Part shown: positions 44,381 through 52,642 of the stretch, in pieces | Position numbering within the stretch: position 1 is the stretch's first letter | Layout: the number at the start of each line of letters is the position of its first letter | Assembly (NCBI GenBank): GCA_028280565.1 | Contig: JANQLQ010000160.1 | Coordinates: 1-62,628, forward strand | DNA length: 62,628 nt | Direction: 5' to 3' | DNA from: Fulvivirga sp. | Lineage (GTDB): Bacteria; Bacteroidota; Bacteroidia; Cytophagales; Cyclobacteriaceae | Notes under the pieces: model-generated | The model's input: the letters and a program-made list of their open reading frames with translations, nothing else | Database searches by the model: none | Told to the model about the DNA's origin: nothing | Program-made: the position numbers and the translations under genes

Positions 44381-45148
44381 ATGAAAGTACTGATCATCGA
44401 AGATGAAAAACCCGCGGCAAAACGGCTTGAACAGTTGATCTCAAAGTATGACGCATCCATAGAGGTTGCAGGTAAGGCCGATAGCGTGAAACAAACCCTG
44501 CAATGGTTCGAATCCCATGCGCAACCGGACCTGGTCTTCATGGACATCCAGCTGGCGGATGGGCTGAGCTTTGAAATATTTGAACACGTCAAGATCACGG
44601 CTCCTATTATTTTTACCACGGCTTATGACGAGTATGCCCTGAAAGCCTTTAAGGTGAATAGCATCGATTATTTGCTCAAACCTATAGATGATGAAGACTT
44701 AGCAGGGGCTTTTGATAAGCTTAATGGGCTCACAAGGAGTAGCAGTCCTGCCCTTCCTTTTAATAGTATAGAGCAGGTGATGAATGCCATGCAAATGCTT
44801 ACCAAGGAGTATAAGAATCGTTTCATTGTAAAAATAGGAGAGCATATTAAATCTATAGGTGTGGAGGAGATCTACTACTTTTTTAGCCGTGAGAAGGCAA
44901 GCTTTTGTACCACCAAGGAAGGCAAGAATTACCTATTGGACTACCCCATGCAGCAACTGAAAACCATGCTGGACCCCCGGCTGTTTTTCCAAGTGAATCG
45001 GCAGTATATCATCTCCTTGGCCGCGGTGAAAGATATCATCAGCTATTCTAACAGCCGGCTAAAAATAGTACTCGAGTATGCCCAGGACCAAGAGGTGATC
45101 GTAAGCCGTGAGCGAGTACAAGAGTTTAAACAGTGGCTGGACCAGTGA
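44381..45148 (+). CDS. LytTR family response regulator
   Basis: 255 residues from ATG 44381 (MKVLIIEDEKPAAKRLEQLI). The receiver domain has phosphoacceptor Asp55 (LVFMDIQLADG), IIFTTAYDEYALKAF and SIDYLLKPIDD. The C-terminal LytTR DNA-binding domain runs from about residue 150 (FIVKIGEHIKSI, FFQVNRQYIISLAAV). It is the likely partner of the LytS kinase at 42882. Confidence 0.93.
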   Translation: MKVLIIEDEKPAAKRLEQLISKYDASIEVAGKADSVKQTLQWFESHAQPDLVFMDIQLADGLSFEIFEHVKITAPIIFTTAYDEYALKAFKVNSIDYLLKPIDDEDLAGAFDKLNGLTRSSSPALPFNSIEQVMNAMQMLTKEYKNRFIVKIGEHIKSIGVEEIYYFFSREKASFCTTKEGKNYLLDYPMQQLKTMLDPRLFFQVNRQYIISLAAVKDIISYSNSRLKIVLEYAQDQEVIVSRERVQEFKQWLDQ

Positions 45149-45157
45149 CCGGGTCCA

Positions 45158-46633
45158 TCAGTGCCCTGTTACGGCTGCTGGGACCAAATCACTGACGATC
45201 TTGGCGGATAACAGGCATAAAGGAATACCCCCTCCCGGGTGCACACTACCCCCGCAGAAGTATAACCCCTTGATGCGGCTGGAAAAATTTGGATGCCTTA
45301 AAAAAGCAGCAAATTTACTGTTGGAACTCGTGCCGTAAAGCGATCCTTTGAATGATGAAGTTCGCTGTTCGAGTTTCACCGGGTCCAGCACTGCTTCGGT
45401 CACTACAAGGTGGCGGATGTCCCTACCCAATGACCGGGATAGTTTTGTAAGAATAGCCTCCCGGGTATTCCGGATCATAGTATCCCAATCCTGTCCTTCA
45501 TTACTCGGTGCATTCACCATAACAAACCAGTTTTCATGCCCTTGGGGAGCATCTTCCGCGTTCAGCTTCGAAGTAATGTTAACGTAAACCGTAGGGTCTT
45601 CGTAAATCGTTTTTTTATTGAAAAGGTGATCAAACTCCACCTTATAATTATCGCTGAAAAAGATGTTATGCAGACCCAGCGAGTTAAACGCTCCTTGAAT
45701 ACCCCAATAAAAGATCAATCCAGAACTTGACCTCTCCTGGGTATTGACCCGTTTTGGGGTTTTTACTTGTGGCAATAGCCTGTGATAGGTATGATAAACA
45801 TCCATATTGGATACCACCAGGTCAGCATGCACCTGTCCTGCGCTGGTGGCCACACCTGTTACTTTATCTTTTTCTGTGAGTATGGTATTTACACGGGTAT
45901 TGAAGTGGAACGTGACTCCTTTCTTAAGGGCCAATTTGTAGAGAGATTGCGTGATCGTATGCATACCTCCTTGTGGGAAATAAGTGCCTAAGTTATGCTC
46001 CAGGTGGGGAATCGAATTTAAAATGCCAGGGGCCTTGTAAGGATTGCTGCCATTATAGGTGGCGAAACGGTCAAACAATTGCACGAGTTTAGGGTGCTTT
46101 AGCTGCGCTTCATTAGCGGCATGCATACTTTTGAAAATATCGTATTTGTAAATTTCCGCTAGCGCTATAAGTACGTCTTTTTTCAGCCAAGTCCCTGCCT
46201 TGTGCAACGAATTGTTGAGAAAAATAGTCCCGGCCTTGTTATACATCTTTTCGCTTTTTTGTAAAAAACGCGTCAAGATGGTGTCATTTACATCGAGTTT
46301 CTCTTTCACCTCCTGTGCAAACTTATGCAGGTCCGGGTAGGATTTGAGGGCGGTGCCGTCCGGGTAAAAATAATGACATACCACATCTAACGCTTTGTAA
46401 CTGTAAAACTCCCGGGGGTCTTCACCTACGGAGGTGAACACGTCGTCGACTAAAGTAGGCATAGTGAAAAGGGAGGGGCCGGCATCGAACCGGAAACCGT
46501 CCTGTTCTATCTCGGTGAGCTTGCCGCCAGGGTAAGCATTGCTTTCAAATACTTCTACCTCATATCTTTTATGACATAATCGTATAGCGGAAGACAATCC
46601 GGCTACGCCTGATCCTATAACAATGGCTTTCAT
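45158..46633 (-). CDS. Carotenoid desaturase, CrtD/CrtI-like
   Basis: 491 residues. An FAD-binding Rossmann motif opens the protein (AIVIGSGVAGLSSAIRL), then ESNAYPGGKLTE and FRFDAGPSLFTMPTLVDDVF. The C-terminal dehydrogenase signature is FCGGSVHPGGGIPLCLLSAK. It removes hydrogens from a C40 carotenoid backbone. Stand-alone copies of this type in Bacteroidota usually act as 1-hydroxycarotenoid 3,4-desaturase (CrtD), whereas CrtI is normally next to crtB; neither crtB nor other crt genes are in the window. CrtD against CrtI is therefore an inference. It converges with the LytR gene, 9 nt apart. Confidence 0.82.
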   Translation of the reverse strand: MKAIVIGSGVAGLSSAIRLCHKRYEVEVFESNAYPGGKLTEIEQDGFRFDAGPSLFTMPTLVDDVFTSVGEDPREFYSYKALDVVCHYFYPDGTALKSYPDLHKFAQEVKEKLDVNDTILTRFLQKSEKMYNKAGTIFLNNSLHKAGTWLKKDVLIALAEIYKYDIFKSMHAANEAQLKHPKLVQLFDRFATYNGSNPYKAPGILNSIPHLEHNLGTYFPQGGMHTITQSLYKLALKKGVTFHFNTRVNTILTEKDKVTGVATSAGQVHADLVVSNMDVYHTYHRLLPQVKTPKRVNTQERSSSGLIFYWGIQGAFNSLGLHNIFFSDNYKVEFDHLFNKKTIYEDPTVYVNITSKLNAEDAPQGHENWFVMVNAPSNEGQDWDTMIRNTREAILTKLSRSLGRDIRHLVVTEAVLDPVKLEQRTSSFKGSLYGTSSNSKFAAFLRHPNFSSRIKGLYFCGGSVHPGGGIPLCLLSAKIVSDLVPAAVTGH

Positions 46634-46702
46634 GTTGTGGTCGTTTTGATTTCAACAGCCGTATTTTGGATTTGTTTCTTTTTGAAGCGGAAAATACATC
46701 AA

Positions 46703-47131
46703 CTAGCCTAGTGCGTATTTAGCGCAAAGTAATGTGTACTTATCGAGGCCATAGGATTTGTAATCCGGGAGTTCTTGTTTGTGACCATGATCTTATAAAA
46801 GAGTGTCTTTGAAAATTACCTTTGATCGTAGAACGCTCAATTTTGGCAAGTTAGGCTATTTTTTTAAGATGTTTCGGGTAATGCCAGCCTCTCAATGAGC
46901 AGTTTAATCGGAATTTCGAGGTTCTAAGCCCAGTTTTCATTTTCTTTTGCGCGCCCATGCCATAGGCATCCTCTCGGGGAAAGAAAACGAAACAAAAAAA
47001 AGGACCCAGCAACCAAGTCCAATTCCCCCTCGAACGTGCTATCCAGCCCCTATGTGCCGCTTACGCACATGCCTCAAATGTGCCGCGCTGTTCCTGGATG
47101 TCCCCACTCCATACGCCACTTTAATTTTAAT
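46703..47131 (+). repeat. R1 repeat copy C (modules 1, 2 and 3)
   Basis: The most complete copy. Module 1 is 46703-46808 (CTAGTGCGTATTTAGCGC, GGATTTGTAATCCGGG, TTATAAAAGAG). Modules 2-3 are 46809-47131, opening TTGAAAATTACC and ending TTTAATTTTAATG. They include TGTTTCGGGTAATGCCAGCC, CATTTTCTTTTGCGCGCCC, an ATGCC-ATA-GGCAT hairpin and CTCAAATGTGCCGCGCTGTT. The copy fills most of the 630-bp gap; the rest shows nothing recognisable. Confidence 0.8.
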
Positions 47132-47263
47132 GATGGCTTGAAAATATATATGGCTATGATCGTATTAATTAAACTTCCTACTGGTCCGTGTAAAAAGTCA
47201 AGTGAGGTAGGCTATGGCAGAGAACTTTCCATGTTCCTGGCTTTCCTTATGGGGTAGGAGGGG

Positions 47264-47851
47264 TCAATGATCCTGTAAGAACTCCATCTCCTTGATCAGC
47301 CCGTTCAAGTGGGTGATATCCTCTCCGTATAGGAACTGGGTAAGCTTTTTAGTGATGACGAACAAAACCCATACGATGGGGAATACCAGTGAGAACCGTA
47401 GGATAGACCCGGGATCGTCCATTGCCGGGTATCCCACTAGTCCCGTTTGTATACTCAGGTATAATATCCCTATACTTGACGGGACCACGCCCCAGTATAC
47501 CTTCATGTAGAAAAGCAGGCGCTTTTTACAGCGCATCAAAGCTTGCATTACGTTGCCTTCGAAATCAAAACGGTTCAACAAGTAATACTTGATCCGGTAG
47601 TGCAATAACAAAAGTAAAGAGACCACCAAGATCTCACCACTTACCCAGTAGCGTTGTTTTAAGCCGATCAAAAAAGTAGCCATGATCAGTCCACCCGCCA
47701 CTACTAGCATTAATACTGCATCCCAAAGCATTTTTTTATTTACCTGGTCCACGGTACTTTTCATGCGTACCTCGAAGATATCATTCAGTTCTTGCCTGCT
47801 GTAGTGAACGCTGGCCTTGTTGAATTGATCTTTTAGTTCTTGAATTTCCAT
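47264..47851 (-). CDS. Membrane protein downstream of the ECF sigma factor, possible sigma regulator
   Basis: 195 residues. A cytoplasmic N-terminal part of about 40 residues (EIQELKDQFNKASVHYSRQE) precedes four hydrophobic helices (AVLMLVVAGGLIMATFLIG is the first). The C-terminus is cytoplasmic and amphipathic (THLNGLIKEMEFLQDH). It lies 4 nt after the sigma factor gene, the place where an anti-sigma factor is usual, but it shows no FecR-like or zinc anti-sigma signature. A regulatory role is inferred from position. Confidence 0.7.
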   Translation of the reverse strand: MEIQELKDQFNKASVHYSRQELNDIFEVRMKSTVDQVNKKMLWDAVLMLVVAGGLIMATFLIGLKQRYWVSGEILVVSLLLLLHYRIKYYLLNRFDFEGNVMQALMRCKKRLLFYMKVYWGVVPSSIGILYLSIQTGLVGYPAMDDPGSILRFSLVFPIVWVLFVITKKLTQFLYGEDITHLNGLIKEMEFLQDH

Positions 47852-47855
47852 AGGT

Positions 47856-48338
47856 TTATGCGGTCATCATATTTTTAAGTCTTTTCTTGATCCTGTTCAA
47901 GCGTACCCCCACGTTGGACTCGCTGATCCCTAGGATCTCCGAAATCTGTTGGTAAGACAGCTCGTCCAGGTAGAGCGCCAGCAATGCCCTGTCAGAGGCA
48001 TTCAACCTATTGATCACAGTGTACAGGTATTCCATTTCAAAGTATGATTCGGCGGCATTTCGTTCTACACTTCCTTGCAGTGAATTCATGGCTTCATTTT
48101 TCTTACTACGTTTCTTAAAATCTGACATGGCCGTATACAAGGCTACGCGGTACATCCAAGTCGTTAACTTAGCGTTGCCTTTAAACCGGGGATAAGCTTT
48201 CCATAATTGTAAAAGGATCTCTTGGAATAAATCGCTATGATCCTCCTTATTATTCGTATAAATACGGCATACCTTGTGGACCAGGTTCTGGTGTTGATCG
48301 ATCAAATCCAAGAATTCAGAAGTAGAGATTTCCGCCAT
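47856..48338 (-). CDS. RNA polymerase ECF-type sigma factor
   Basis: 160 residues. Region 2 reads DLFQEILLQLWKAYPRFK followed by KLTTWMYRVALYTAMSDFKK. Region 4 reads DRALLALYLDELSYQQISEI followed by LGISESNVGVRLNRIKKRL. It lacks a C-terminal extension, as is common for ECF sigma factors. It directs RNA polymerase to a regulon unknown here. It heads a two-gene unit with the membrane protein downstream and is divergent from the exported-protein gene at 48478, which may be a target. Confidence 0.92.
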   Translation of the reverse strand: MAEISTSEFLDLIDQHQNLVHKVCRIYTNNKEDHSDLFQEILLQLWKAYPRFKGNAKLTTWMYRVALYTAMSDFKKRSKKNEAMNSLQGSVERNAAESYFEMEYLYTVINRLNASDRALLALYLDELSYQQISEILGISESNVGVRLNRIKKRLKNMMTA

Positions 48339-48477
48339 TTAAAAAGTTCACCTACTATAATTGTATTACTAACCCCCACTTTCTTACACGGGCCGTTTAT
48401 TATTTAACAAACCGACGATCAACGTTATTTTGATTTAAAGTTAATTATGTTAATTTAGTACATTACAATCTAAACAA

Positions 48478-48927
48478 ATGAACAAGTATTTTAAGTACCT
48501 TGCGTTGGTTCTGCTTGTCTCTTTGTCAAAATATGTAAGTGCCCAGGTTGAGGAGATAGGATCTAAAAACAGCCTTTTTTATTACAGCGGCACACTTGGA
48601 AAGGCGGGAGAGGTGGAGTTTAACTTACAAATGGATGAGCCGGAAGTATCCGGTTCTTACATCGTGGAAAAAACCGGTGATTGGTTTTTATTCAATGGTC
48701 GCCTGTCGCCGGATAATGACGCGATGGGTGTGTTGGTCTACAGTGAAAGCAATGAATATGTTGCTTCCATAGAAGCTTATTTTATATCCGATGAAAATAG
48801 CTTTGCCAAGGAGATCAATGGTGTGTGGAAAAGTGCTGATGGTCGGGTGAGACGCCCCATTAACTTGAAAAAGGTGGCGGAATTGGCCGCTACAGCAAAT
48901 ACTGACCGACCGCACGCCGGGGAGTAA
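48478..48927 (+). CDS. Small exported protein, unknown function
   Basis: 149 residues with a signal peptide (LALVLLVSLSKYVSAQ). The body is beta-rich (NSLFYYSGTLGKAGEVEFNL, GSYIVEKTGDWFLFNG) and repeats a strand-turn pattern, with acidic patches. No family was recognised. It is divergent from the ECF sigma gene, with 139 bp of A+T-rich DNA between them. Confidence 0.65.
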   Translation: MNKYFKYLALVLLVSLSKYVSAQVEEIGSKNSLFYYSGTLGKAGEVEFNLQMDEPEVSGSYIVEKTGDWFLFNGRLSPDNDAMGVLVYSESNEYVASIEAYFISDENSFAKEINGVWKSADGRVRRPINLKKVAELAATANTDRPHAGE

Positions 48928-49100
48928 CCTGTTTCCCCCCACTGGAAAACCCGGGTAAATCTTCCCGGATCATTTTACTTTGAACAGTTACATTTCGAGG
49001 AATGACTTAAGCTAAGGGAAAAATTACTCCTAATTTTTCTTTTAGCTGTAACAAATGAATGGAAAAACCAGTCTCATAGTATAGTTAGCTTGATCAAAAC

Positions 49101-49340
49101 ATGTGGAACTATTGTACAACCAAGATAACGAACTACCTTCCGGTGATCTTCGCGGTTTTAATGATCGCTTTTTCTGCCTTTTGCTGGTCAAAAGTGCTGG
49201 ATACTTCCTACGATGACAAACCAGGCCTTAAAGAGCAGTTAGCAGAAGTCAGTGCCCAATCGCCAAGCACCAAATCCAAAGAGGTAATGGTTTTAATCGG
49301 GTTTTTCGTAGTCTTATCGCAATACCTTTCTTCGAAATAG
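49101..49340 (+). CDS. Small membrane protein, unknown
   Basis: 79 residues. One N-terminal helix (LPVIFAVLMIAFSAFCW) and a second C-terminal hydrophobic stretch (EVMVLIGFFVVLSQYL) flank a polar loop. It has no recognised family. The stop is immediately adjacent to the stop of the convergent MFS gene (49340/49341), so the two ends share no spacer. Confidence 0.5.
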   Translation: MWNYCTTKITNYLPVIFAVLMIAFSAFCWSKVLDTSYDDKPGLKEQLAEVSAQSPSTKSKEVMVLIGFFVVLSQYLSSK

Positions 49341-50555
49341 CTATGCACCTTTGGCTACTTTGAGTTGGCGGGCTAGGATGATGGCCACCACGCTAAAGGC
49401 AATAGCAATGTAACCTACGATATCGTAATGGTCCAGGATCTTTACGTCCGTGGCAGTTGTGCCGGGGGCCTTCTCCGTGATGATGAACCCAGCCATTAAT
49501 GCAGCCAAGCCGGAAGAGATCTGTTGAATAGATGAACGTATGCTCATGAAACTCCCCCGGCTGCCGGGTGAAATCACAGAAGTGACCATAGTGGTGGATG
49601 GGACGATACGGCCATTGGCTAAAATGAAAAACATACCGCTTAGCGCTAGTGCCTGCCACAAAGGGACAGGGGAGAGGTGTGTGATCAAAAATATGGGGAT
49701 CATCACCAATATGCCGAATACGGTAAATACTTCCAATCGTCCATGCCGGTCTGCCAGGCGACCCACCCAAGGTGAGGTAAAAATGGTGAGTCCACCCCCG
49801 ACTAAATAAATATAAGTCAGTTCTTCTTCAGAAAAACCCACGTTACCCACCATATATGGCGCGATGAACGGTATGATCGAAAAATGGGCGAACATCAGCA
49901 CAGAAGTGAATACGAGGCCCATAAGCGGGTTTCTATCTCCGAATACACTTTTAAGGATATCGATTGGTTTTTTATGCTGTGTAGCACCCTGTAGGTGGAC
50001 CTTCAAAGAGGGAATGAACAAAAAAATGAGTCCATTGATCACAACACCCAGTGACCCTAAGAACAAAAACGGGGCATGCCAACTGAAAAGGTGGGCGATG
50101 TACAGGCCAAAAGGTACGCCAAAAACGGAAGCCACTGAAAATGCTGCCATTACAAAACCTATCCCCGCTGCCCGTCTTTCCAACGGGATAGCGTCACTTA
50201 CAATGGATAAGATCAAGGCACCCAGTACACCTCCGAAGGCGCCGGCTATAGAACGTGTTACCAGCAGTACCGGGTAGCTGGGGGCGAAGGCACACGCTAA
50301 GGTACCGATGGTAAACCCAATGTATATAAATACGAGGCTGACCTTACGATCATACCGGTCGATAAAAAATGCAGCGATGAACCCCGAAGCGCCTGCTGAA
50401 AATGTATAAGAGGATACCAAAAAACTAAATTGTTGTGGGGTAATGTCGAATAGGCGCATGAATTGAGATCCCAAAGGCATGATGATCATAAAATCCATGA
50501 TGTGGGTGAAAAGCGCTGCGGCTAAGATCAATAGAAGTACGCGCTCTTTGCTCAT
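49341..50555 (-). CDS. MFS transporter
   Basis: 404 residues and 12 predicted helices. The first (LLLILAAALFTHIMDFMIIM), a motif A-like loop (GFIAAFFIDRYDRKVSLVF) after helix 2 and a second one after helix 8 (VGRLADRHGRLEVF) fit an AraJ/drug-efflux-type secondary transporter. The substrate is not predictable. The start ATG is only 9 bp from the end of an R2 element, so its promoter region was built or broken by that insertion. Confidence 0.88.
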   Translation of the reverse strand: MSKERVLLLILAAALFTHIMDFMIIMPLGSQFMRLFDITPQQFSFLVSSYTFSAGASGFIAAFFIDRYDRKVSLVFIYIGFTIGTLACAFAPSYPVLLVTRSIAGAFGGVLGALILSIVSDAIPLERRAAGIGFVMAAFSVASVFGVPFGLYIAHLFSWHAPFLFLGSLGVVINGLIFLFIPSLKVHLQGATQHKKPIDILKSVFGDRNPLMGLVFTSVLMFAHFSIIPFIAPYMVGNVGFSEEELTYIYLVGGGLTIFTSPWVGRLADRHGRLEVFTVFGILVMIPIFLITHLSPVPLWQALALSGMFFILANGRIVPSTTMVTSVISPGSRGSFMSIRSSIQQISSGLAALMAGFIITEKAPGTTATDVKILDHYDIVGYIAIAFSVVAIILARQLKVAKGA

Positions 50556-50564
50556 ACGATAAAT

Positions 50565-50761
50565 TAGTGTTAGGTTAAATTAAATTATGACGGTTAGCTA
50601 TTTTTTCCAGCCTCGTTCTTAAAGTCGGCAGTTGGCAATAGCCAACCCTATTTTTTTGCCTACTGCCCTTTGCCTATTGCCGACTGATCGAGAACCTCAC
50701 AATACCTCAAACCTACTCATCCTCTGCCCGACACGTCATTTGAGGTTTAACTTAATACTAG
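50565..50761 (+). repeat. R2 repeat, complete copy 1 of tandem pair
   Basis: The left end is TTAGTGTTAGGTTAAATTAA and the right end TGAGGTTTAACTTAATACTAG-type. Between them are TAGCTATTTTTTCCAGCCTC, AAGTCGGCAGTTGGCAATAG, TTTGCCTACTGCCCTTTGCC and a CTGATCGAGAACCT segment. GGCAGTTGGCAA-type and TTGCC-type arms can fold into a hairpin. The left end is 9 bp upstream of the MFS start. Confidence 0.8.
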
Positions 50762-50964
50762 TGTTAAGTTAAAGTATAATTGGACGGTTAGCTATTTTTA
50801 CCAATCCCGCTCTTAAAGTCGGCAGTTGGCAATGTCCAATCTGCAACCCCCTATTTTTTTGCCAACTGCCCTTTGCCGATTGCCGACTGATCGAGAACCT
50901 TCCAATACCTCAAACCTACTCGTTCCGTACCTGGTACGTCATTTGAGGCTTAACTTATCACTAG
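50758..50964 (+). repeat. R2 repeat, complete copy 2 of tandem pair
   Basis: It begins CTAGTGTTAAGTTAAAG, sharing CTAG with the end of copy 1, and ends GGCTTAACTTATCACTAG. The terminal inverted repeat is CTAGTG(T/A)TAAGTTaa. The 207-bp body matches copy 1 with substitutions. The arms AGTTGGCAATG and TTTGCCAACTGCC are complementary. Confidence 0.85.
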
Positions 50965-51412
50965 GACTACTTTGCCAAGTTTAATAATTGATACTCGAGG
51001 TTTGTAATTTTAACCCTAGTGCCAGCGAGTTGCAAAGGATGGGTGATCAACCTCCTATTCTAAATCCATCCAAAACCTATACCTAAGAACGTCATTCCTT
51101 ACTCTCTAACCTCGTCATTCCTTGCAGCCTGTGTGTTGGGCTAGGCGTGACAAGGAATCTGCGAAGTCGTGAAACGAAAACCAGTACACCAAAAAAGGTT
51201 CACGTTCAACGACACAGCAGATTCCTGCTCTCGCGCATTGCTCCCTGCAAGGCTGGCAGGAATGACGATAAAAAAGGTTCTTTTCGTTTTTGATAAGGAT
51301 ATCCAACGGGCTTCCTTATCGTTAAATCCCTGTCTTTAAATAATTGAATGTGACAAACTAGAATTAGTTACTAGTAGCGCCTGTAACATTAGACAACAGC
51401 AATGATAACGCC
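50965..51412. other. Intergenic region after the R2 pair
   Basis: Apart from R3 at 51113-51267, no gene, terminator or further repeat was recognised in this 448-bp stretch between MFS and the next minus-strand gene. Confidence 0.4.
51113..51267. repeat. R3 palindromic repeat
   Basis: It opens CGTCATTCCTTGCAGCCTG and closes CAAGGCTGGCAGGAATGACG, which are near-perfect reverse complements. Inner arms GGAATCTGC and GCAGATTCC also pair, giving a long hairpin of about 155 bp. A small frame inside it is a shadow. A related partial sequence lies at 18569-18655. Confidence 0.7.
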
Positions 51413-52159
51413 CTACTCTTTTTTTAGTTCAGCTTCAAGCGCTTTAAAAGGGTCTTCTCCTGGATGCAAATCTTCCAATTGGTTTGAAGTTTCTATGCCT
51501 GTAATCTCCAAGGGAAGGATGCCCTGGCGTTTTGACGATAACTTTACTTGGTTCGTATACTCGCTCCACGACTCCCAGGTAAACTCCATGCCTCCTATGG
51601 GAATGATCTTTACCCACATTTTCCAGCGTATGGGCAGACCGTCATCGTCCAGTATCCACAAGTAGCCATCACCGGGTGTAACGCCGCCTGATGTATATTC
51701 GACAAATAATGCCTCCCCGTATTCGCCTGTGACCACACTGCGCCGGGTGCCGGGATCGCGGGCCTTGAAAGGCGCGGCCAGCCAGAAAGAGTCGTTAGCA
51801 AAATATTCCCAAGCCGTGTTGACAAGTTCAGTACCCCGGGATTTTCCTAAAAGCTCACCTGCCGTATAGGCAAGACCTTTTAGGGAAGAAGGGTCTAAAA
51901 GCACACGGTTTTCGTCCCATCGTACCTCCACGAAATTCCTTTTTTTATCCCAAATGTAATGATGCTGACCTCTGAAGGTCCATTTTACAGCAGTGAGCGT
52001 ATCCCAACCCGCATAATTGACTGCCGCCAGCATTTTATCGGCTAGCTTTTCCGCTTTTGACCCGGCGACCCCACTGGGACGAGTTTCATTGACCCTCCAG
52101 TAGCCGATCACCGCCGCTAGTAAAATAACGATTAGGCCACCCCACAAAATTTTTTTCAT
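51413..52159 (-). CDS. Membrane-anchored protein, unknown function
   Basis: 248 residues. An N-terminal anchor or uncleaved signal (ILWGGLIVILLAAVIGYW) is followed by a beta-rich extracytoplasmic domain (VKWTFRGQHHYIWDKKRNFV, YGEALFVEYTSGGVTPGDGY, LPIRWKMWVKIIPIGGMEF). The pattern resembles LolA/lipoprotein-carrier-like folds seen in other Bacteroidota hypothetical proteins, but this is weak. The C-terminal 40 residues are charged. No neighbour suggests a role. Confidence 0.6.
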   Translation of the reverse strand: MKKILWGGLIVILLAAVIGYWRVNETRPSGVAGSKAEKLADKMLAAVNYAGWDTLTAVKWTFRGQHHYIWDKKRNFVEVRWDENRVLLDPSSLKGLAYTAGELLGKSRGTELVNTAWEYFANDSFWLAAPFKARDPGTRRSVVTGEYGEALFVEYTSGGVTPGDGYLWILDDDGLPIRWKMWVKIIPIGGMEFTWESWSEYTNQVKLSSKRQGILPLEITGIETSNQLEDLHPGEDPFKALEAELKKE

Positions 52160-52336
52160 CTGTATACTTTTTTTGCTTTCAAACGTTGTTCAAAGAAGAT
52201 TGAACAACAAGGATAGTGCAAACGTTTTGAAACCAAGGAGTTCCGCAAACGAATGCATAATTTTTTAAGAAAAAACTTCTAAAAATCAAGGTTGTTTAAT
52301 TCTTTTGTGTTGGATACCAGGTAAAAACACATAGTA

Positions 52337-52642
52337 ATGGCTATCAAGAAACAATACTTCAAAACTAAACCTAATGTAAAAGTTACATTAAGTTTACCGA
52401 AATCGGCGGTGAAAGATGCTAAAAAAGTTGAGTTGGTTGGAGATTTTACCGACTGGACACAAGGCATCACGATGACCAAGCAGAAAGATGGTTCTTTCAA
52501 GACTTCTTTAGAACTTGCTCCTGAGCAGGAATACCAGTTTCGCTACCTCATTGACGACAAGTTATGGGAAAACGATTGGAAAGCTGACAAGTACGTAAGC
52601 AACGGTATTTCGCAGGAAGAAAACTCCGTGATGGTTCTTTAA
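52337..52642 (+). CDS. Stand-alone CBM48/isoamylase N-terminal-like (AMPK glycogen-binding) domain protein
   Basis: 101 residues. The signature of glycogen-binding early-set domains is present: KVTLSLPKSA at the start, VELVGDFTDWTQGITMTKQK with the aromatic Trp, and FRYLIDDKLWENDWKADKYV at the end. Such small proteins probably bind alpha-glucans; no enzyme domain is attached and the partner is unknown. Cytoplasmic, single gene. Its terminator lies inside the convergent DUF2721 gene. Confidence 0.88.
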   Translation: MAIKKQYFKTKPNVKVTLSLPKSAVKDAKKVELVGDFTDWTQGITMTKQKDGSFKTSLELAPEQEYQFRYLIDDKLWENDWKADKYVSNGISQEENSVMVL

